Of a DNA stretch of 64,000 nt, positions 12,997 to 22,395 are shown in pieces (the first letter of the stretch is position 1; every line of letters begins with the position of its first letter). Under the pieces are notes generated by a model that saw nothing but the letters and a program-made list of their open reading frames with translations, made no database searches and was not told the DNA's origin. Origin of the DNA: Deltaproteobacteria bacterium HGW-Deltaproteobacteria-4 (GTDB lineage Bacteria; Desulfobacterota; Desulfuromonadia; Desulfuromonadales; UBA2197); NCBI GenBank assembly GCA_002841765.1, contig PHAV01000001.1, positions 1 to 64,000 on the forward strand. The letters run 5' to 3'. A program made the position numbers and the translations under genes.

Positions 12997-13025
12997 TTGC
13001 AAGGCTCAAAATCTGTACATAATAA
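12997..13025 (+). promoter_or_regulatory. Sigma-70-type promoter before rbgA
   Basis: TTGCAA (12997-13002), 17-base spacer, TAATAA (13020-13025). It lies after nqrM and 18 bases before the rbgA start, giving a very short leader. Confidence 0.55.
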
Positions 13026-13043
13026 AAAGAAATGAGTCCATAG

Positions 13044-13928
13044 ATGGCGATTGAATGGTATCCGGGGCATATGACCAGGGCAAAGCGGGAGATCGGCGAA
13101 GCCCTCGCCATTGTCGATGTTGTTATTGAAGTCGTCGATGCCCGCCTGCCGCGTTCGAGTTCCAATCCCCTGTTGCAGAAGCTGCGCGGGGTCAAGCCCT
13201 GCGTCAAGGTTCTCAACAAGCAGGATCTCGCCGATCCCTGGGTGACCAAGGAGTGGGTGCAGCACTTCGAAGCCGAGAAGGGGGTGCTGGCTCTGCCGAT
13301 CGAAGCGAAGAATCTCCGCGAAGCCGGTCAGATTCTTCGCCTCTGTCAGCAGCTGATCCCGCATAAGGGCAAAGCAGGGCGGACGCTGCGCGTCATGGTG
13401 GTCGGTATCCCCAACGTCGGCAAATCGACCTTGATCAATACCCTTGCCGGCAAAAAGATCGCCCGAGTCGGCGACAAACCGGCAATCACCACCTGCAAGC
13501 AGCAGATCAAACTCGCCAACCACATCGTTCTCGATGATACGCCGGGCCTCCTCTGGCCCGATCTGCGCGATCAACTCGGCGCCTTCCGCCTCGCTACCAG
13601 CGGTGCTATCGGCGCCAATGCCTTCGACTCCAAGGATGTGGCCCACTTTGCCATTGCCTTCATGCTCGAACGCTACCGCGATGCTCTGGTGCAAAGCTAC
13701 CCACTGGCTGAAAAGGAGTCGGATCCGGCGATTCTCCTCACCGAGATCGGCCGCCGCCATGGCTGCCTCCTTAGTGGCGGTATCGATCTCACCCGCGCCG
13801 GTGAGTTCTTCCTCCGTGCCCTGCGCGCCGGCAAGTACGGTCGTTTCTCTCTGGAAAGACCGGGGGATGCCGTCTTTGTTGAAGGGGACGAGGACGAGGA
13901 TGATGAGATAGATTCCGTGGATATGTAG
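13044..13928 (+). CDS. rbgA: Ribosome biogenesis GTPase RbgA/YlqF
   Basis: 294 residues. Circularly permuted GTPase of the YlqF/RbgA family that helps assemble the large ribosomal subunit. Motif order is permuted as expected: NKQDLAD (G4) near the N-terminus, then VGIPNVGKST (G1) and DDTPGLLWP (G3). The start MAIEWYPGHMTRAKREI is the family signature. A C-terminal acidic tail (EGDEDEDDE) follows the conserved domain. A hairpin overlaps the stop codon. Confidence 0.9.
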   Translation: MAIEWYPGHMTRAKREIGEALAIVDVVIEVVDARLPRSSSNPLLQKLRGVKPCVKVLNKQDLADPWVTKEWVQHFEAEKGVLALPIEAKNLREAGQILRLCQQLIPHKGKAGRTLRVMVVGIPNVGKSTLINTLAGKKIARVGDKPAITTCKQQIKLANHIVLDDTPGLLWPDLRDQLGAFRLATSGAIGANAFDSKDVAHFAIAFMLERYRDALVQSYPLAEKESDPAILLTEIGRRHGCLLSGGIDLTRAGEFFLRALRAGKYGRFSLERPGDAVFVEGDEDEDDEIDSVDM

Positions 13929-13957
13929 GGGCACGGCACGCCGTGCCCCCTACATGT
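13923..13957. repeat. GTAGGGGCACGGC inverted repeat overlapping the rbgA stop
   Basis: Near-perfect inverted repeat: ATGTAGGGGCACGGC, a short loop, then GCCGTGCCCCCTACAT (one extra C). It includes the rbgA stop codon, has no T-run, and resembles a TAGGGGCGGC..GCCGCCC copy at 22291. Probably an interspersed palindrome doubling as a 3'-end hairpin. Confidence 0.65.
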
Positions 13958-13996
13958 AATCCTGACTATAAACACACTCCTCCATAGAGAACCCCC

Positions 13997-15151
13997 ATGC
14001 GTATCCTTCACCTCGCTGACCTCCATCTCGGCAAGATCATCTTCGATCTCCATTTGACCGTCGATCAACAGCACATTCTCGAACAGATCGTCGCTATTGC
14101 CGTGCGTGAAAAGGTCGATGTTGTCGTCATCAGTGGCGATCTTTATGACCGCTCCATCCCGCCGGTGCAGGCGACGATGGTCATGGACGACTTCCTGTCC
14201 CGTCTGCTCATCGACCACGGTATCAAGGTGATCATCACCCCCGGCAACCACGACAGCGCCGAACGACTCGCCTTTGCCAGCCGTCTCCTCAAGGATCAGG
14301 GGCTCTTTATCGCCTCGGGGATGAGCGAGGGGATTGCGCCGGTCATCCTTCATGACGACGCCGGACCGGTCACTTTCTGGCCCTTGCCGTATATCGACCC
14401 TTTGGCGTTGAAGAGGCACCTCGGCGATCTGGAGATCGACGATTTTGATAGTGCGATGGAGCGGGTCGTAGCCTCGCTTCCCCTGGCGCCGGGTCGCAAT
14501 CTCTGTCTCGCCCACTGTTTCACCGGCGGCGGAGAGGCGAGCGAATCGGAGCGCCCCCTGACCATCGGCGGCTCCAGTCTCGTCGATCCGCTGCACTTCG
14601 CCCCCTTCGAGCTCACCCTCCTTGGCCATCTGCATCGCCCGCAGCAGGTCGGTGCCAAGGTTTTTTACGCCGGCTCTCCCCTTAAATATTCTTTCTCTGA
14701 AACCGGCCAGAGCAAGGTCGTCGCCATCTTTGATCTCGCCGCGGACGGTTCCTTTACCCGCACCCTGGTCGAACTCGTCCCCTTGCGCGAGATGCGTACC
14801 CTCTCTGGCGAATTGACAGAGATCCTGGCCGCAGCGGCGAACGATCCCGGTGCCGACGACTATCTCTGGATTGAATTGACCGATCGCAGCGCCCTCTTCG
14901 ATTACGCTGCCAAGCTGCGGACGGCTTACCCTAATCTCCTCAATATCACCCGCACCGCATATGCCGGCAATGGCACAAGCGGCGACGCAATCGTCGTCCG
15001 TAACAAGAGCGAGAGCGAGATCGTCAGCGCCTTCTTCCATCACGTCAGCAGCAATGGCCTCAGCAGCAGCGAAGCGAGCGTGCTCGCCGAGGTTCTCAAC
15101 GACCTGCTGCGCCAGGAGCAGGGGGAGGAATCATGCGACCGCTCAAACTGA
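13997..15151 (+). CDS. sbcD: DNA repair exonuclease subunit SbcD
   Basis: 384 residues. Mre11-type nuclease of the SbcCD complex, which opens DNA hairpins and processes broken ends. Metallophosphoesterase motifs are all visible: ADLHLGK, SGDLYDRS, TPGNHDS, and GHLHRPQ. The C-terminal capping region is present. It overlaps the sbcC start by 19 bases, so the two are translationally coupled. Confidence 0.95.
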   Translation: MRILHLADLHLGKIIFDLHLTVDQQHILEQIVAIAVREKVDVVVISGDLYDRSIPPVQATMVMDDFLSRLLIDHGIKVIITPGNHDSAERLAFASRLLKDQGLFIASGMSEGIAPVILHDDAGPVTFWPLPYIDPLALKRHLGDLEIDDFDSAMERVVASLPLAPGRNLCLAHCFTGGGEASESERPLTIGGSSLVDPLHFAPFELTLLGHLHRPQQVGAKVFYAGSPLKYSFSETGQSKVVAIFDLAADGSFTRTLVELVPLREMRTLSGELTEILAAAANDPGADDYLWIELTDRSALFDYAAKLRTAYPNLLNITRTAYAGNGTSGDAIVVRNKSESEIVSAFFHHVSSNGLSSSEASVLAEVLNDLLRQEQGEESCDRSN

Positions 15152-18100
15152 CTCTGCGCGCCTTCGGCCCCTTTGTCGGCGAGGAGGTCGTCGACTTCAC
15201 CCTTTACGGCGATAATGCCTTTTTGTTGATCAACGGTCCGACCGGCGCCGGCAAGACCACTCTCCTTGACGGCATCTGCTACGCCCTTTACGGCGAAGCG
15301 AGCGGTGCCGGGCGCAGTGAACATTTTCTCCGTTCGCAGCGCGCCGCCAAAGAGGTGATCTGTCAGGTCGACTTTCTCTTCAGTGTCGGCCCCCGCACCT
15401 ATTCCCTCAAGCGCCGCCCGGCGCAGACGATTCTCCATAAAGAGAAGGTGCGTGAGCTGAATCATCAGGTGGAGTTCTGTGAGGTCTCGGTCGACGGGGA
15501 GATAATCGGCGAACGGCTCAGCAAGATTAACGAAGTGCGCGAGCGCATCGAATCCCTCCTCGGCTTTTCCAGTGACCAGTTCCGTCAGGTTGTCGTCCTG
15601 CCGCAGGGGGAGTTTCGCCGGCTCCTTTTGGCCAAGTCCGACGAAAAGGAGCGCATCCTCGAAAAACTCTTCAATACCGGCCGCTATAAATTCGTCGAGG
15701 ATGCGCTGAAAAAGCGGCGTTCGCTCCTCGGAGAAGAGCTGAAAAAACTCAAGGCGGAAGTTGAAGGGATCCTTGTCGCCTGCCAGGTTGGCAGTGCGGT
15801 CGAACTGGACGAACGGATCGCCGCTGTGGCGGCGCGCCGTGCTGAGCGGGGGCAGGAGCTGAGCACCTTGATTCTGCGCCAGCAGCTCTGTCATGAGCAG
15901 TTGCGATCGGCGCAGGCCGATGCGGAAAATTTCCGGGAGTATGATCAGGCGCAGCTCTTTTTCGCTCAGCTCGAAGGGCAGAGCGAGCTCATGACGCTGA
16001 ATGCGACCGCGATTGAGGCCGCCTCCCGCTCGCTTCTGCTTGTCGATCTCGAAAGTGCCGTGCAGCGCGGAGAAGGGGAAGTCGCGGGATTGCGGCAGCG
16101 GATTGCCTTCCTCGGTGCAGCACAGAGTCGTCTTGGAGAAGAGGTTGAAATCGTCCGGCAACGCCTGGCCGTCTGTCGGGAAGAACAGGGTCTGATTCCG
16201 GCAAAGGTGGAAGGCGCCGCACAATTGCGCCACTCCTTGACACTGCTGCGTGAGCTGGAGGGCTACCGTCAGGATCTGGAGAAGGCGCAGACAGCGGCGG
16301 TAACGGCGCAGCAACAGCTTGACCAGTTACAGGCGGCACGGCAGTGCGAAGAGCAGGGGATTGAGTCGCTGACGGCGCGGATCGAAGAGTTGGCCGTGAC
16401 CAGTGGTCGTCTGGGTGAGATCGATGGCGAGATAGCGCGGCTGACGCAACTGCTCAAGGTGCGAGGGGAATTTGATGCCGAGACTCTCCGCTTGCAGCAG
16501 CTCACCAGCGAACTGGCCGTGGTAACGTCGGCCGTCAAGGTCACGGAAGCAGCCGCGGCAACGGCGCGGGGAGAACTGGAGGAATTGAATCGGCAGTTTC
16601 TCGCCGGCCAGGCCGCCCATCTTGCCGCTCAGTTGACGGACGGGGAGCCCTGCCTGGTGTGCGGCGCCACCGCCCATCCTCACCCGGCCCTGTCGACAGG
16701 GGCGATTCTGTCCGAGGACGCACTAGAAAAAGCAACACAGCGCTGTACGTCCACCGTTGCAGAATGGGAGGTGGAAGCGGCGCGGCGGACCGAGATTTCC
16801 GGTTGGCAACAGGGCTGCATGGCGAGTCGGGCGCGACTTTTTGATGCCCTGCAGGGGACAGAAGGCGAGCCTGTGGAAATCCTGCAGCAGCAACTGGCCC
16901 GCTGCAGAGAAGAGAAAGAGATTGCCGCCAGCGCCGCCGGAATCCTTGATAAGACTCGCCAGGAGCGCGACGCCCGCAGTGCCCGACGCCAGCAATATCT
17001 GCAACAAGAACCAGCGGCGGCGGAAGCTTTGCTGGCGGCGACGGCGACGGTGGAGCGTCTGCACGGGCTGGTTGCCAAGGGTGAAATCGCAACCGCCGGG
17101 ATGAATGCCGCGGAAGTTGCGGCCTGCATTGCTGCCAGCGAAGAGTTCGTCGCCCGCGTCAACAGCGAGGCGCGGCAGGCAGAGGAGTTGTTTGCTCGAA
17201 TCGCCGCCACGCAACAAAAGAACAGCGGCGAGCTGACACAGTCAGAGGAAGAGGTGCAACGTCGCTCCGTGGCCTTGATCTCTTTACAGGAAGAGTTGAC
17301 CGAACGCCTTGCTGGCGAAGGTTTTAGTGATCTTGCCGCTTGTCGTGCCGCCCGACTGGAGCCCGCCGTCCTCGCTCGCCGCAAGGAGGAGCTGGAGCGA
17401 TTCCGCCAGGATCTGGCGGCAGCAACGGTGCGCCGGGAGCGGGCGGCAATGCTCTGCGCCGGTCGTTCTCGGCCGGACCTGGAAGCGTTGTCGCAAGGTA
17501 AGGATGTTATCGACCGCGAGGTCGGTGTGCTGCAACAGGAGATTGGTGCCTTGGTCGGGGAATCTGCGACTCTGGAGAGCGCCCGAAAAAATATCGGGGT
17601 CAAGGGGACGGCCATTGACCGTCTGGAAGAAGATTTTGCGGTTGTCGGGCGCTTGGCCGATCTGGCCGGGGGGCAGAATCCGCTACGAATGACCCTGCAA
17701 CGTTATGTTCTGGCGGCCCTCTTTGAAGAAGTCGCCATTGCTGCTTCGCGCCGGCTGAGCAAGATGAGCCGCGGGCGTTATCATCTCCTCCGTGCCGAGA
17801 TCCCCCGCGATGGCAAGAGCACCGGCGGTCTTGATCTCGATGTCATTGATGATTACTGCGGCGAGCGCCGCCCCGCCTTTACCCTCTCCGGCGGGGAATC
17901 GTTTCTTGCCTCCCTGGCCCTCGCTCTCGGTCTTTCCGATGTTGTTCTCGCCCAGAGCGGCGGCCGCTATCTCGACTGCATCTTTATTGACGAAGGTTTT
18001 GGCACCCTCGATGGCGAGACCCTCGATTTCGCCCTGAATACACTTATCGAACTACATCAGGCCGGGCGGGTAATCGGCATTATCTCGCATGTGGCCGAGC

Positions 18101-18174
18101 TCAAAGAGCGTATCCCCAGCCGGATTGAAATCGTCGCGCAAAAAGAGGGGAGTCGCATCGTCCAGAGACGCTAA
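15133..18174 (+). CDS. sbcC: DNA repair ATPase subunit SbcC
   Basis: 1013 residues. Rad50-type ATPase partner of SbcD. Walker A NGPTGAGKTTLLDGICYALYG lies near residue 35; two long coiled coils flank a zinc hook CLVC (C507 and C510); the ABC signature LSGGE is near residue 918, followed by the Walker B segment (FIDEGFGTLDG). ATG 15133 has a GGAGGA ribosome site. The stop overlaps by four bases with the stop of the convergent TraB-family gene. Confidence 0.95.
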   Translation: MRPLKLTLRAFGPFVGEEVVDFTLYGDNAFLLINGPTGAGKTTLLDGICYALYGEASGAGRSEHFLRSQRAAKEVICQVDFLFSVGPRTYSLKRRPAQTILHKEKVRELNHQVEFCEVSVDGEIIGERLSKINEVRERIESLLGFSSDQFRQVVVLPQGEFRRLLLAKSDEKERILEKLFNTGRYKFVEDALKKRRSLLGEELKKLKAEVEGILVACQVGSAVELDERIAAVAARRAERGQELSTLILRQQLCHEQLRSAQADAENFREYDQAQLFFAQLEGQSELMTLNATAIEAASRSLLLVDLESAVQRGEGEVAGLRQRIAFLGAAQSRLGEEVEIVRQRLAVCREEQGLIPAKVEGAAQLRHSLTLLRELEGYRQDLEKAQTAAVTAQQQLDQLQAARQCEEQGIESLTARIEELAVTSGRLGEIDGEIARLTQLLKVRGEFDAETLRLQQLTSELAVVTSAVKVTEAAAATARGELEELNRQFLAGQAAHLAAQLTDGEPCLVCGATAHPHPALSTGAILSEDALEKATQRCTSTVAEWEVEAARRTEISGWQQGCMASRARLFDALQGTEGEPVEILQQQLARCREEKEIAASAAGILDKTRQERDARSARRQQYLQQEPAAAEALLAATATVERLHGLVAKGEIATAGMNAAEVAACIAASEEFVARVNSEARQAEELFARIAATQQKNSGELTQSEEEVQRRSVALISLQEELTERLAGEGFSDLAACRAARLEPAVLARRKEELERFRQDLAAATVRRERAAMLCAGRSRPDLEALSQGKDVIDREVGVLQQEIGALVGESATLESARKNIGVKGTAIDRLEEDFAVVGRLADLAGGQNPLRMTLQRYVLAALFEEVAIAASRRLSKMSRGRYHLLRAEIPRDGKSTGGLDLDVIDDYCGERRPAFTLSGGESFLASLALALGLSDVVLAQSGGRYLDCIFIDEGFGTLDGETLDFALNTLIELHQAGRVIGIISHVAELKERIPSRIEIVAQKEGSRIVQRR

Positions 18175-19337
18175 AAGACCTTAGTCAGCCAGCGCAAGGC
18201 GAGGAAGAGCCCGGCAGAGGCGCCGAGGGAGGAGAAGAAAAAGACGAGGAGGACGCGGGTGACGCGGTTACCCCACCAACCGCGCATGGTGACGACATCG
18301 TCACTGACGTGTTCGAGGTCGCGCACCGTCGGCGGTACGATCCAGGCCTGGGTGAGGCCGGTAAAGAAGCCGACACCGAGGGCAGGATGGAGGGTGGTGA
18401 TCGGCGCGGCGACAAAGGCGGTGAGAATGGTGAGGGGATGGCCGAGGGCGACGGCCGTGCCGATGGCGGAGAGGGAGCCGGTAGCGAGGATCCAGGCGAA
18501 GGCGGCCTCCATGAGCCGGCCTTTGTCGCCAAGGAAGAAGCCGGCGATAAAGACGACAACGATCGCTCCGGGGATCAGCCAGGCAGAAGCGCGAGCGATA
18601 AGTCCCGGCTCGGGAATGATTTCAAGATCGTTGATATCGTCCAGAGCATCGCTGTCAAAGTGACGGAGAATCCCCGGCACATGGGCAGCGCCGACGACGG
18701 CCACGACCTTGCTGCCACTGGCGTTGCGGATGTTGTGCGCCATGTAGCGATCGCGCTCGTCGATGAGGATCGCTTTGACCGAGGGGAGGGCGCTCCCCAT
18801 CTCTTCAATCATGCCGTTGAGGGCGTCGGACTGTCGCAACCGGGCCAATTCTTTTTCGTCGATCTTGGTGCTGTCGAAGAGTCCGGAGAGCAGGGCGGCC
18901 ATAATGCTGAGTCGTTTGCCGAAGCCGGTCATGCGCCAGGCTCGCAACAGGGTGGTGCGAATGTTGCGATCGACGAGGCTGAGGGCGATACCGTTCTCTT
19001 CGGCGGCGCTGGCGGCGGCCAGTAACTCGGCGCCGGGGCGCACGCCGGTCTGCATCCCCATCCGTTTCTGGAAGGAGACGAGGGCAAGGTTGGCGAGGAG
19101 GAAGGATCCCTGGCCGCTGCGGATGGCCTGCACCAGATTGAGGGATTGCCAGCGGGAATCGTCCTTGAGGGCCTGATAACGTTGGCTGTCGAGTTCGACG
19201 CAGACACGATCCGGTTCTTCGCTCGCAATGACCTGGAGGACCATGTCGACCGATTCCTGCGAAACATGAGCGGTGCCGATAAGGATGATTTCACGGCCGG
19301 GAAGAAAAATGCGTTGCAGATCTGTTGATGGATTCAT
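18171..19337 (-). CDS. TraB/GumN-family membrane protein
   Basis: 388 residues from ATG 19337; a longer in-frame extension upstream overlaps the structured RNA region and looks non-coding. The N-terminal TraB domain shows GTAHVSQES near the start and GAAHVPGIL further on, the paired G-x-A-H-V motifs of this family. The C-terminal third has four to five membrane helices. Relatives include the enterococcal pheromone-shutdown protein TraB and archaeal homologues; the biochemical function is not settled. Convergent with sbcC. Confidence 0.8.
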   Translation of the reverse strand: MNPSTDLQRIFLPGREIILIGTAHVSQESVDMVLQVIASEEPDRVCVELDSQRYQALKDDSRWQSLNLVQAIRSGQGSFLLANLALVSFQKRMGMQTGVRPGAELLAAASAAEENGIALSLVDRNIRTTLLRAWRMTGFGKRLSIMAALLSGLFDSTKIDEKELARLRQSDALNGMIEEMGSALPSVKAILIDERDRYMAHNIRNASGSKVVAVVGAAHVPGILRHFDSDALDDINDLEIIPEPGLIARASAWLIPGAIVVVFIAGFFLGDKGRLMEAAFAWILATGSLSAIGTAVALGHPLTILTAFVAAPITTLHPALGVGFFTGLTQAWIVPPTVRDLEHVSDDVVTMRGWWGNRVTRVLLVFFFSSLGASAGLFLALRWLTKVF

Positions 19338-19398
19338 GAAGAAGAAGAACCTTTGTGATGATAAAATAGGGAGGTCAAAGGGGAGGGACAAGATGTGA

Positions 19399-19435
19399 GA
19401 AAGGGCGCCGGTAGTAACCGACACCCTTTCTTTTT
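19399..19435 (+). terminator. Strong hairpin followed by a T-run on the plus strand
   Basis: GAAAGGG..GCCGGT-AGTA-ACCG..CCCTTTC followed by TTTTT on the plus strand. No plus-strand gene ends just before it; it may cap antisense transcription, or mark the 3' side of the minus-strand RNA (where no T-run follows). Confidence 0.5.
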
Positions 19436-19627
19436 GCTCTCCGCGCCTGCCGTGGGTTGGTTTAGCCTCACAGCGATTACTATGAGGTGGGACCGTTTGT
19501 TGTTGCTTTAGACTTCCCACTCGCTGCTGTGGGCTTGCACACCGCAACCCTGAAACAATCCCGATGAAGCATTATTCGGCGTGGGCGTTTACGTCCACAC
19601 ATGCAGGGCAGAGAATCTTATCTCTTG
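19436..19627 (-). ncRNA. ssrS: Candidate 6S RNA (ssrS)
   Basis: A 190-base gene-free tract on the minus strand with the architecture of 6S RNA, which binds sigma-70 RNA polymerase in stationary phase. Seen: 5' ATTCTCTGCC..GC pairing with 3' GGC..CGGAGAG as a terminal closing stem; an inner GGGTTG/CAACCC helix; two hairpins, CCCAC..GTGGG and CCTCA..TGAGG; and an alternative GTGGGA/TCCCAC pairing over a central bubble. GTGTGCAAGCCC resembles the conserved TTCGCAAGC region of enterobacterial 6S. A near-consensus promoter sits at the right distance. Another structured RNA is possible. Confidence 0.55.
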
Positions 19628-19633
19628 GTTTAA

Positions 19634-19662
19634 AGTATATGCCGGCCTTTGACGCGTTGCAA
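19634..19662 (-). promoter_or_regulatory. Strong sigma-70 promoter for the candidate 6S RNA
   Basis: Read on the minus strand: TTGCAA (19662-19657), 17-base spacer, TATACT (19639-19634), predicted start near 19627. It drives the structured RNA and possibly the TraB-family gene behind it. Confidence 0.7.
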
Positions 19663-19753
19663 CCCTCTTTATAAAAAAAACTTGAGCAGGATTTTTTCTC
19701 CCGGTAGCGCGCCATAAAAGAGCTGTGTTACTTTGCTGCGTAAGGAGTATGAG

Positions 19754-22033
19754 ATGGCGCAGAGACGGTTGCAAATCGAGATTGATGGGCTGGTACAGGG
19801 GGTTGGTTTCCGGCCTTTCGTCGCCCAGTTAGCGGCGCGGCTGGGTCTGGCCGGCACGGTTCACAATGACGGTCGCGGAGTGGTGATTGCGGTGCAGGGC
19901 GAGCCCGCGATTCTCGATCTTTTTATCGCCACCCTGCAACATGAGTCACCGCCCTTGGCCCGAATCGAGCGCTTGCAGAGTACGGCCCTCCCCCTTTTCC
20001 CGGAAGAAAGTTCCTTTGTCATCCTTGCCAGTTCCGGCGCCGGCGTCAAGGTCGCGGCGATTGCCCCGGATGCCCACCTTTGTGACGACTGTCTCGCCGA
20101 ACTCCTCGACCCGCATGATCGCCGTTATCACTACCCCTTTATTAATTGCACCAACTGTGGCCCGCGTTTTTCGATCATTACCGGCATCCCCTATGATCGA
20201 CCGCAAACGACGATGGCCGATTTCCCCCTCTGTCCCGCCTGCGCCGCCGAGTACTGCGACCCCTCATCCCGGCGCTACCATGCCCAACCGATCGCCTGTC
20301 CGGAATGCGGTCCACGCCTGACCCTCCTTTCTTTCGCGGGCATTCCCCTTGACGGAGATCCTCTCGCCGGGGCCATAGCGCTGTTGCAGGCCGGCAAAAT
20401 TGTCGCCATCAAGGGGCTGGGCGGTTATCATCTCGCTGTCGATGCGGAGAATGACGGAGCAGTGGCGCGTTTGCGCCGGCGCAAACGGCGGGACGAAAAG
20501 CCGTTGGCGCTGATGGTCCCTTCGCTGACAGAGGCGCACGCTCTGGCCCAGATCAGCCAGGCCGAGACGCGCCTGCTGACCAGCGTTGAACGCCCGATCG
20601 TTCTGTTGTCGGCGAAAGACCATCTGACCCTTTCTCCAGGCATTGCCCCGCGCAACCGTTATCTCGGAATCATGCTTCCCTATACGCCCCTGCATCATCT
20701 CCTTCTGGCTCTAGGCGGCTTTTCCGCTCTGGTCATGACCAGCGGCAACCACAGTGACGCGCCGATCGCCGCTGACGATGCCCAGGCCCTGGATGAACTC
20801 GGGAGTATTGCCGATGCCTTTTTGCTCCATAACCGGCGCATTCATACCCGCATTGACGATTCGATCGCCCGTGTCCTGGCCGATAAACCGCTCCTGTTGC
20901 GCCGGGCCCGCAGTTATGTCCCGCGCGCCGTGGTTCTTCCGACCAACTCACCGTCAATCCTCGCTCTCGGCGGGGAGTTGAAGAACACCCTGTGTCTGAC
21001 CCGCAACGATCGCGCCTATCTTAGTCAGCATCTCGGTGATCTTGGCAATCTGGAGAGCTACGCCGGTCATGTCGCCATGACTGCGCACCTGCAAAGTCTG
21101 CTGCAACTCCATCCCACGGTGGTGGCACACGATCTTCATCCACAATACCAGACCACTCGCCTCGCCGAATCCCTTCCCGGCGTCCAGCGCATCGGTGTCC
21201 AGCATCATCATGCCCATTTGGCCAGTTGTCTGGCGGAGAACGGACAGAGTGGTCCGGCTCTCGGGGTGATCTTCGACGGGCTCGGTTATGGCAACGACGG
21301 GACGATGTGGGGGGGGGAGTTTTTACTGGGAGATCTCCATGATTTTCGCCGCGTCGGCTATTTTACGCCGACGTCGATGCCGGGAGGGGATCTGGCGACT
21401 CGGGAACCGTGGCGGATGGCGCTGGCTTATCTGCAGCAAGCGTATGGTCGCGACTATCCCCGTCTCCCCTTTCTGCAGGAAATTGCGTCACGCGATGAGC
21501 GGTTGATTGTGACGATGATTGAAAAGGGGATCAACGCCCCTCTGGGTTCCAGTTGCGGGCGACTCTTTGACGCGGTGGCCGCGCTCCTCGGTCTGCGCAA
21601 CCGCGTCAGCTACGAAGGACAGGCGGCGATTGAGTTGGAGATGGTTGCCGCGGTCGGCGATTATCCTCCTTATCCCTTTGCCCTTGACAACGTTGCCGAT
21701 GCTATTGTCTTTGCTCCGCGAGCGATGATCCGGGCGCTCGTCGCCGACCTGGTTGCCGGCATCCCGATCGCACAGATCAGTGCGCGTTTTCACGCCACCC
21801 TCGTGGCCGTTGTCGGTGCGATTTGCGCGCAGGTACGGCTCGCGACCGGGATCAACACCATCGCGCTCTCCGGCGGGGTCTTTCAAAATTGCCTGCTGAC
21901 GGAATCAGTTATTACTGAGCTGAAAAGGGCTGATTTTATCGTTCTCACTCACTCTCTCGTCCCCCCCAATGACGGAGGCTTGAGTCTCGGCCAGGCCGCC
22001 GTGGCCGCGGCCCGATTGCAAAATCCGGCTTGA
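19754..22033 (+). CDS. hypF: Carbamoyltransferase HypF (hydrogenase maturation)
   Basis: 759 residues from ATG 19754 with an AAGGAG ribosome site seven bases upstream. HypF makes the cyanide ligands of [NiFe]-hydrogenase from carbamoyl phosphate. Domains in order: acylphosphatase (VQGVGFRPFV), two zinc fingers (CDDCLAELL..NCTNCGP and CPACAAEYC..ACPECGP), a YrdC-like nucleotide-binding domain (about 190-370), and a Kae1-like carbamoyltransferase domain with HHHAHLASCL. Length is normal. No hydrogenase or other hyp genes lie nearby, so the gene is detached from its usual cluster. Confidence 0.95.
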   Translation: MAQRRLQIEIDGLVQGVGFRPFVAQLAARLGLAGTVHNDGRGVVIAVQGEPAILDLFIATLQHESPPLARIERLQSTALPLFPEESSFVILASSGAGVKVAAIAPDAHLCDDCLAELLDPHDRRYHYPFINCTNCGPRFSIITGIPYDRPQTTMADFPLCPACAAEYCDPSSRRYHAQPIACPECGPRLTLLSFAGIPLDGDPLAGAIALLQAGKIVAIKGLGGYHLAVDAENDGAVARLRRRKRRDEKPLALMVPSLTEAHALAQISQAETRLLTSVERPIVLLSAKDHLTLSPGIAPRNRYLGIMLPYTPLHHLLLALGGFSALVMTSGNHSDAPIAADDAQALDELGSIADAFLLHNRRIHTRIDDSIARVLADKPLLLRRARSYVPRAVVLPTNSPSILALGGELKNTLCLTRNDRAYLSQHLGDLGNLESYAGHVAMTAHLQSLLQLHPTVVAHDLHPQYQTTRLAESLPGVQRIGVQHHHAHLASCLAENGQSGPALGVIFDGLGYGNDGTMWGGEFLLGDLHDFRRVGYFTPTSMPGGDLATREPWRMALAYLQQAYGRDYPRLPFLQEIASRDERLIVTMIEKGINAPLGSSCGRLFDAVAALLGLRNRVSYEGQAAIELEMVAAVGDYPPYPFALDNVADAIVFAPRAMIRALVADLVAGIPIAQISARFHATLVAVVGAICAQVRLATGINTIALSGGVFQNCLLTESVITELKRADFIVLTHSLVPPNDGGLSLGQAAVAAARLQNPA

Positions 22034-22059
22034 TCGGTGTGACCCTCTAAACCGCCCAG

Positions 22060-22395
22060 GTTCCGGGGGTTGCGCCCCCGACGACGCCTTACTCATTTTG
22101 CTTGCCCAAAATGAGTAAGCAGCAAAAGGGCACCCCATCACCTGGCCCGCTGCGCGGGTTCCCTGCGCCCGGCAGATATTTGGCGGGCGGACAAAAACTC
22201 GCTGCGCTCAGACATTTGTCCGCCTTTATCGCCAAACGTCCACCGCTCTCCGGCGGCGGCGATAGGGGGACGTCCGAGCCCGGAAAATATCTGGTAGGGG
22301 CGGCTCTTGTGGCCGCCCGTTTTTCATGCCGTAGACTTGCGCCCGATTTAGCTCCCCTCCTTGCTTAAGGAGCGGCCGGGGGGGGTCGGTATCGC
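22060..22395. repeat. Tract of clustered palindromic repeats downstream of hypF
   Basis: Several strong inverted repeats in tandem: CGGGGG-TTG-CGCCCCCG (22064-22080); TTACTCATTTTG / CAAAATGAGTAA with a 6-base loop (22089-22118); GGCGGACAAA / TTTGTCCGCC (22186-22224); TAGGGGCGGC..GCCGCCC (22291-22320); and a CTCCCCTCCTT-GCT-TAAGGAG copy of the window's C-rich repeat (22350-22372). No credible coding frame. Probably a mosaic of interspersed repeat families. Confidence 0.65.

Noticed and set aside
19338-19547. N-terminal extension of the TraB-family gene to 19547
   Set aside because: The added residues (QQRVGSLKQQQTV..) look non-coding and overlap the candidate RNA; ATG 19337 starts the conserved domain.
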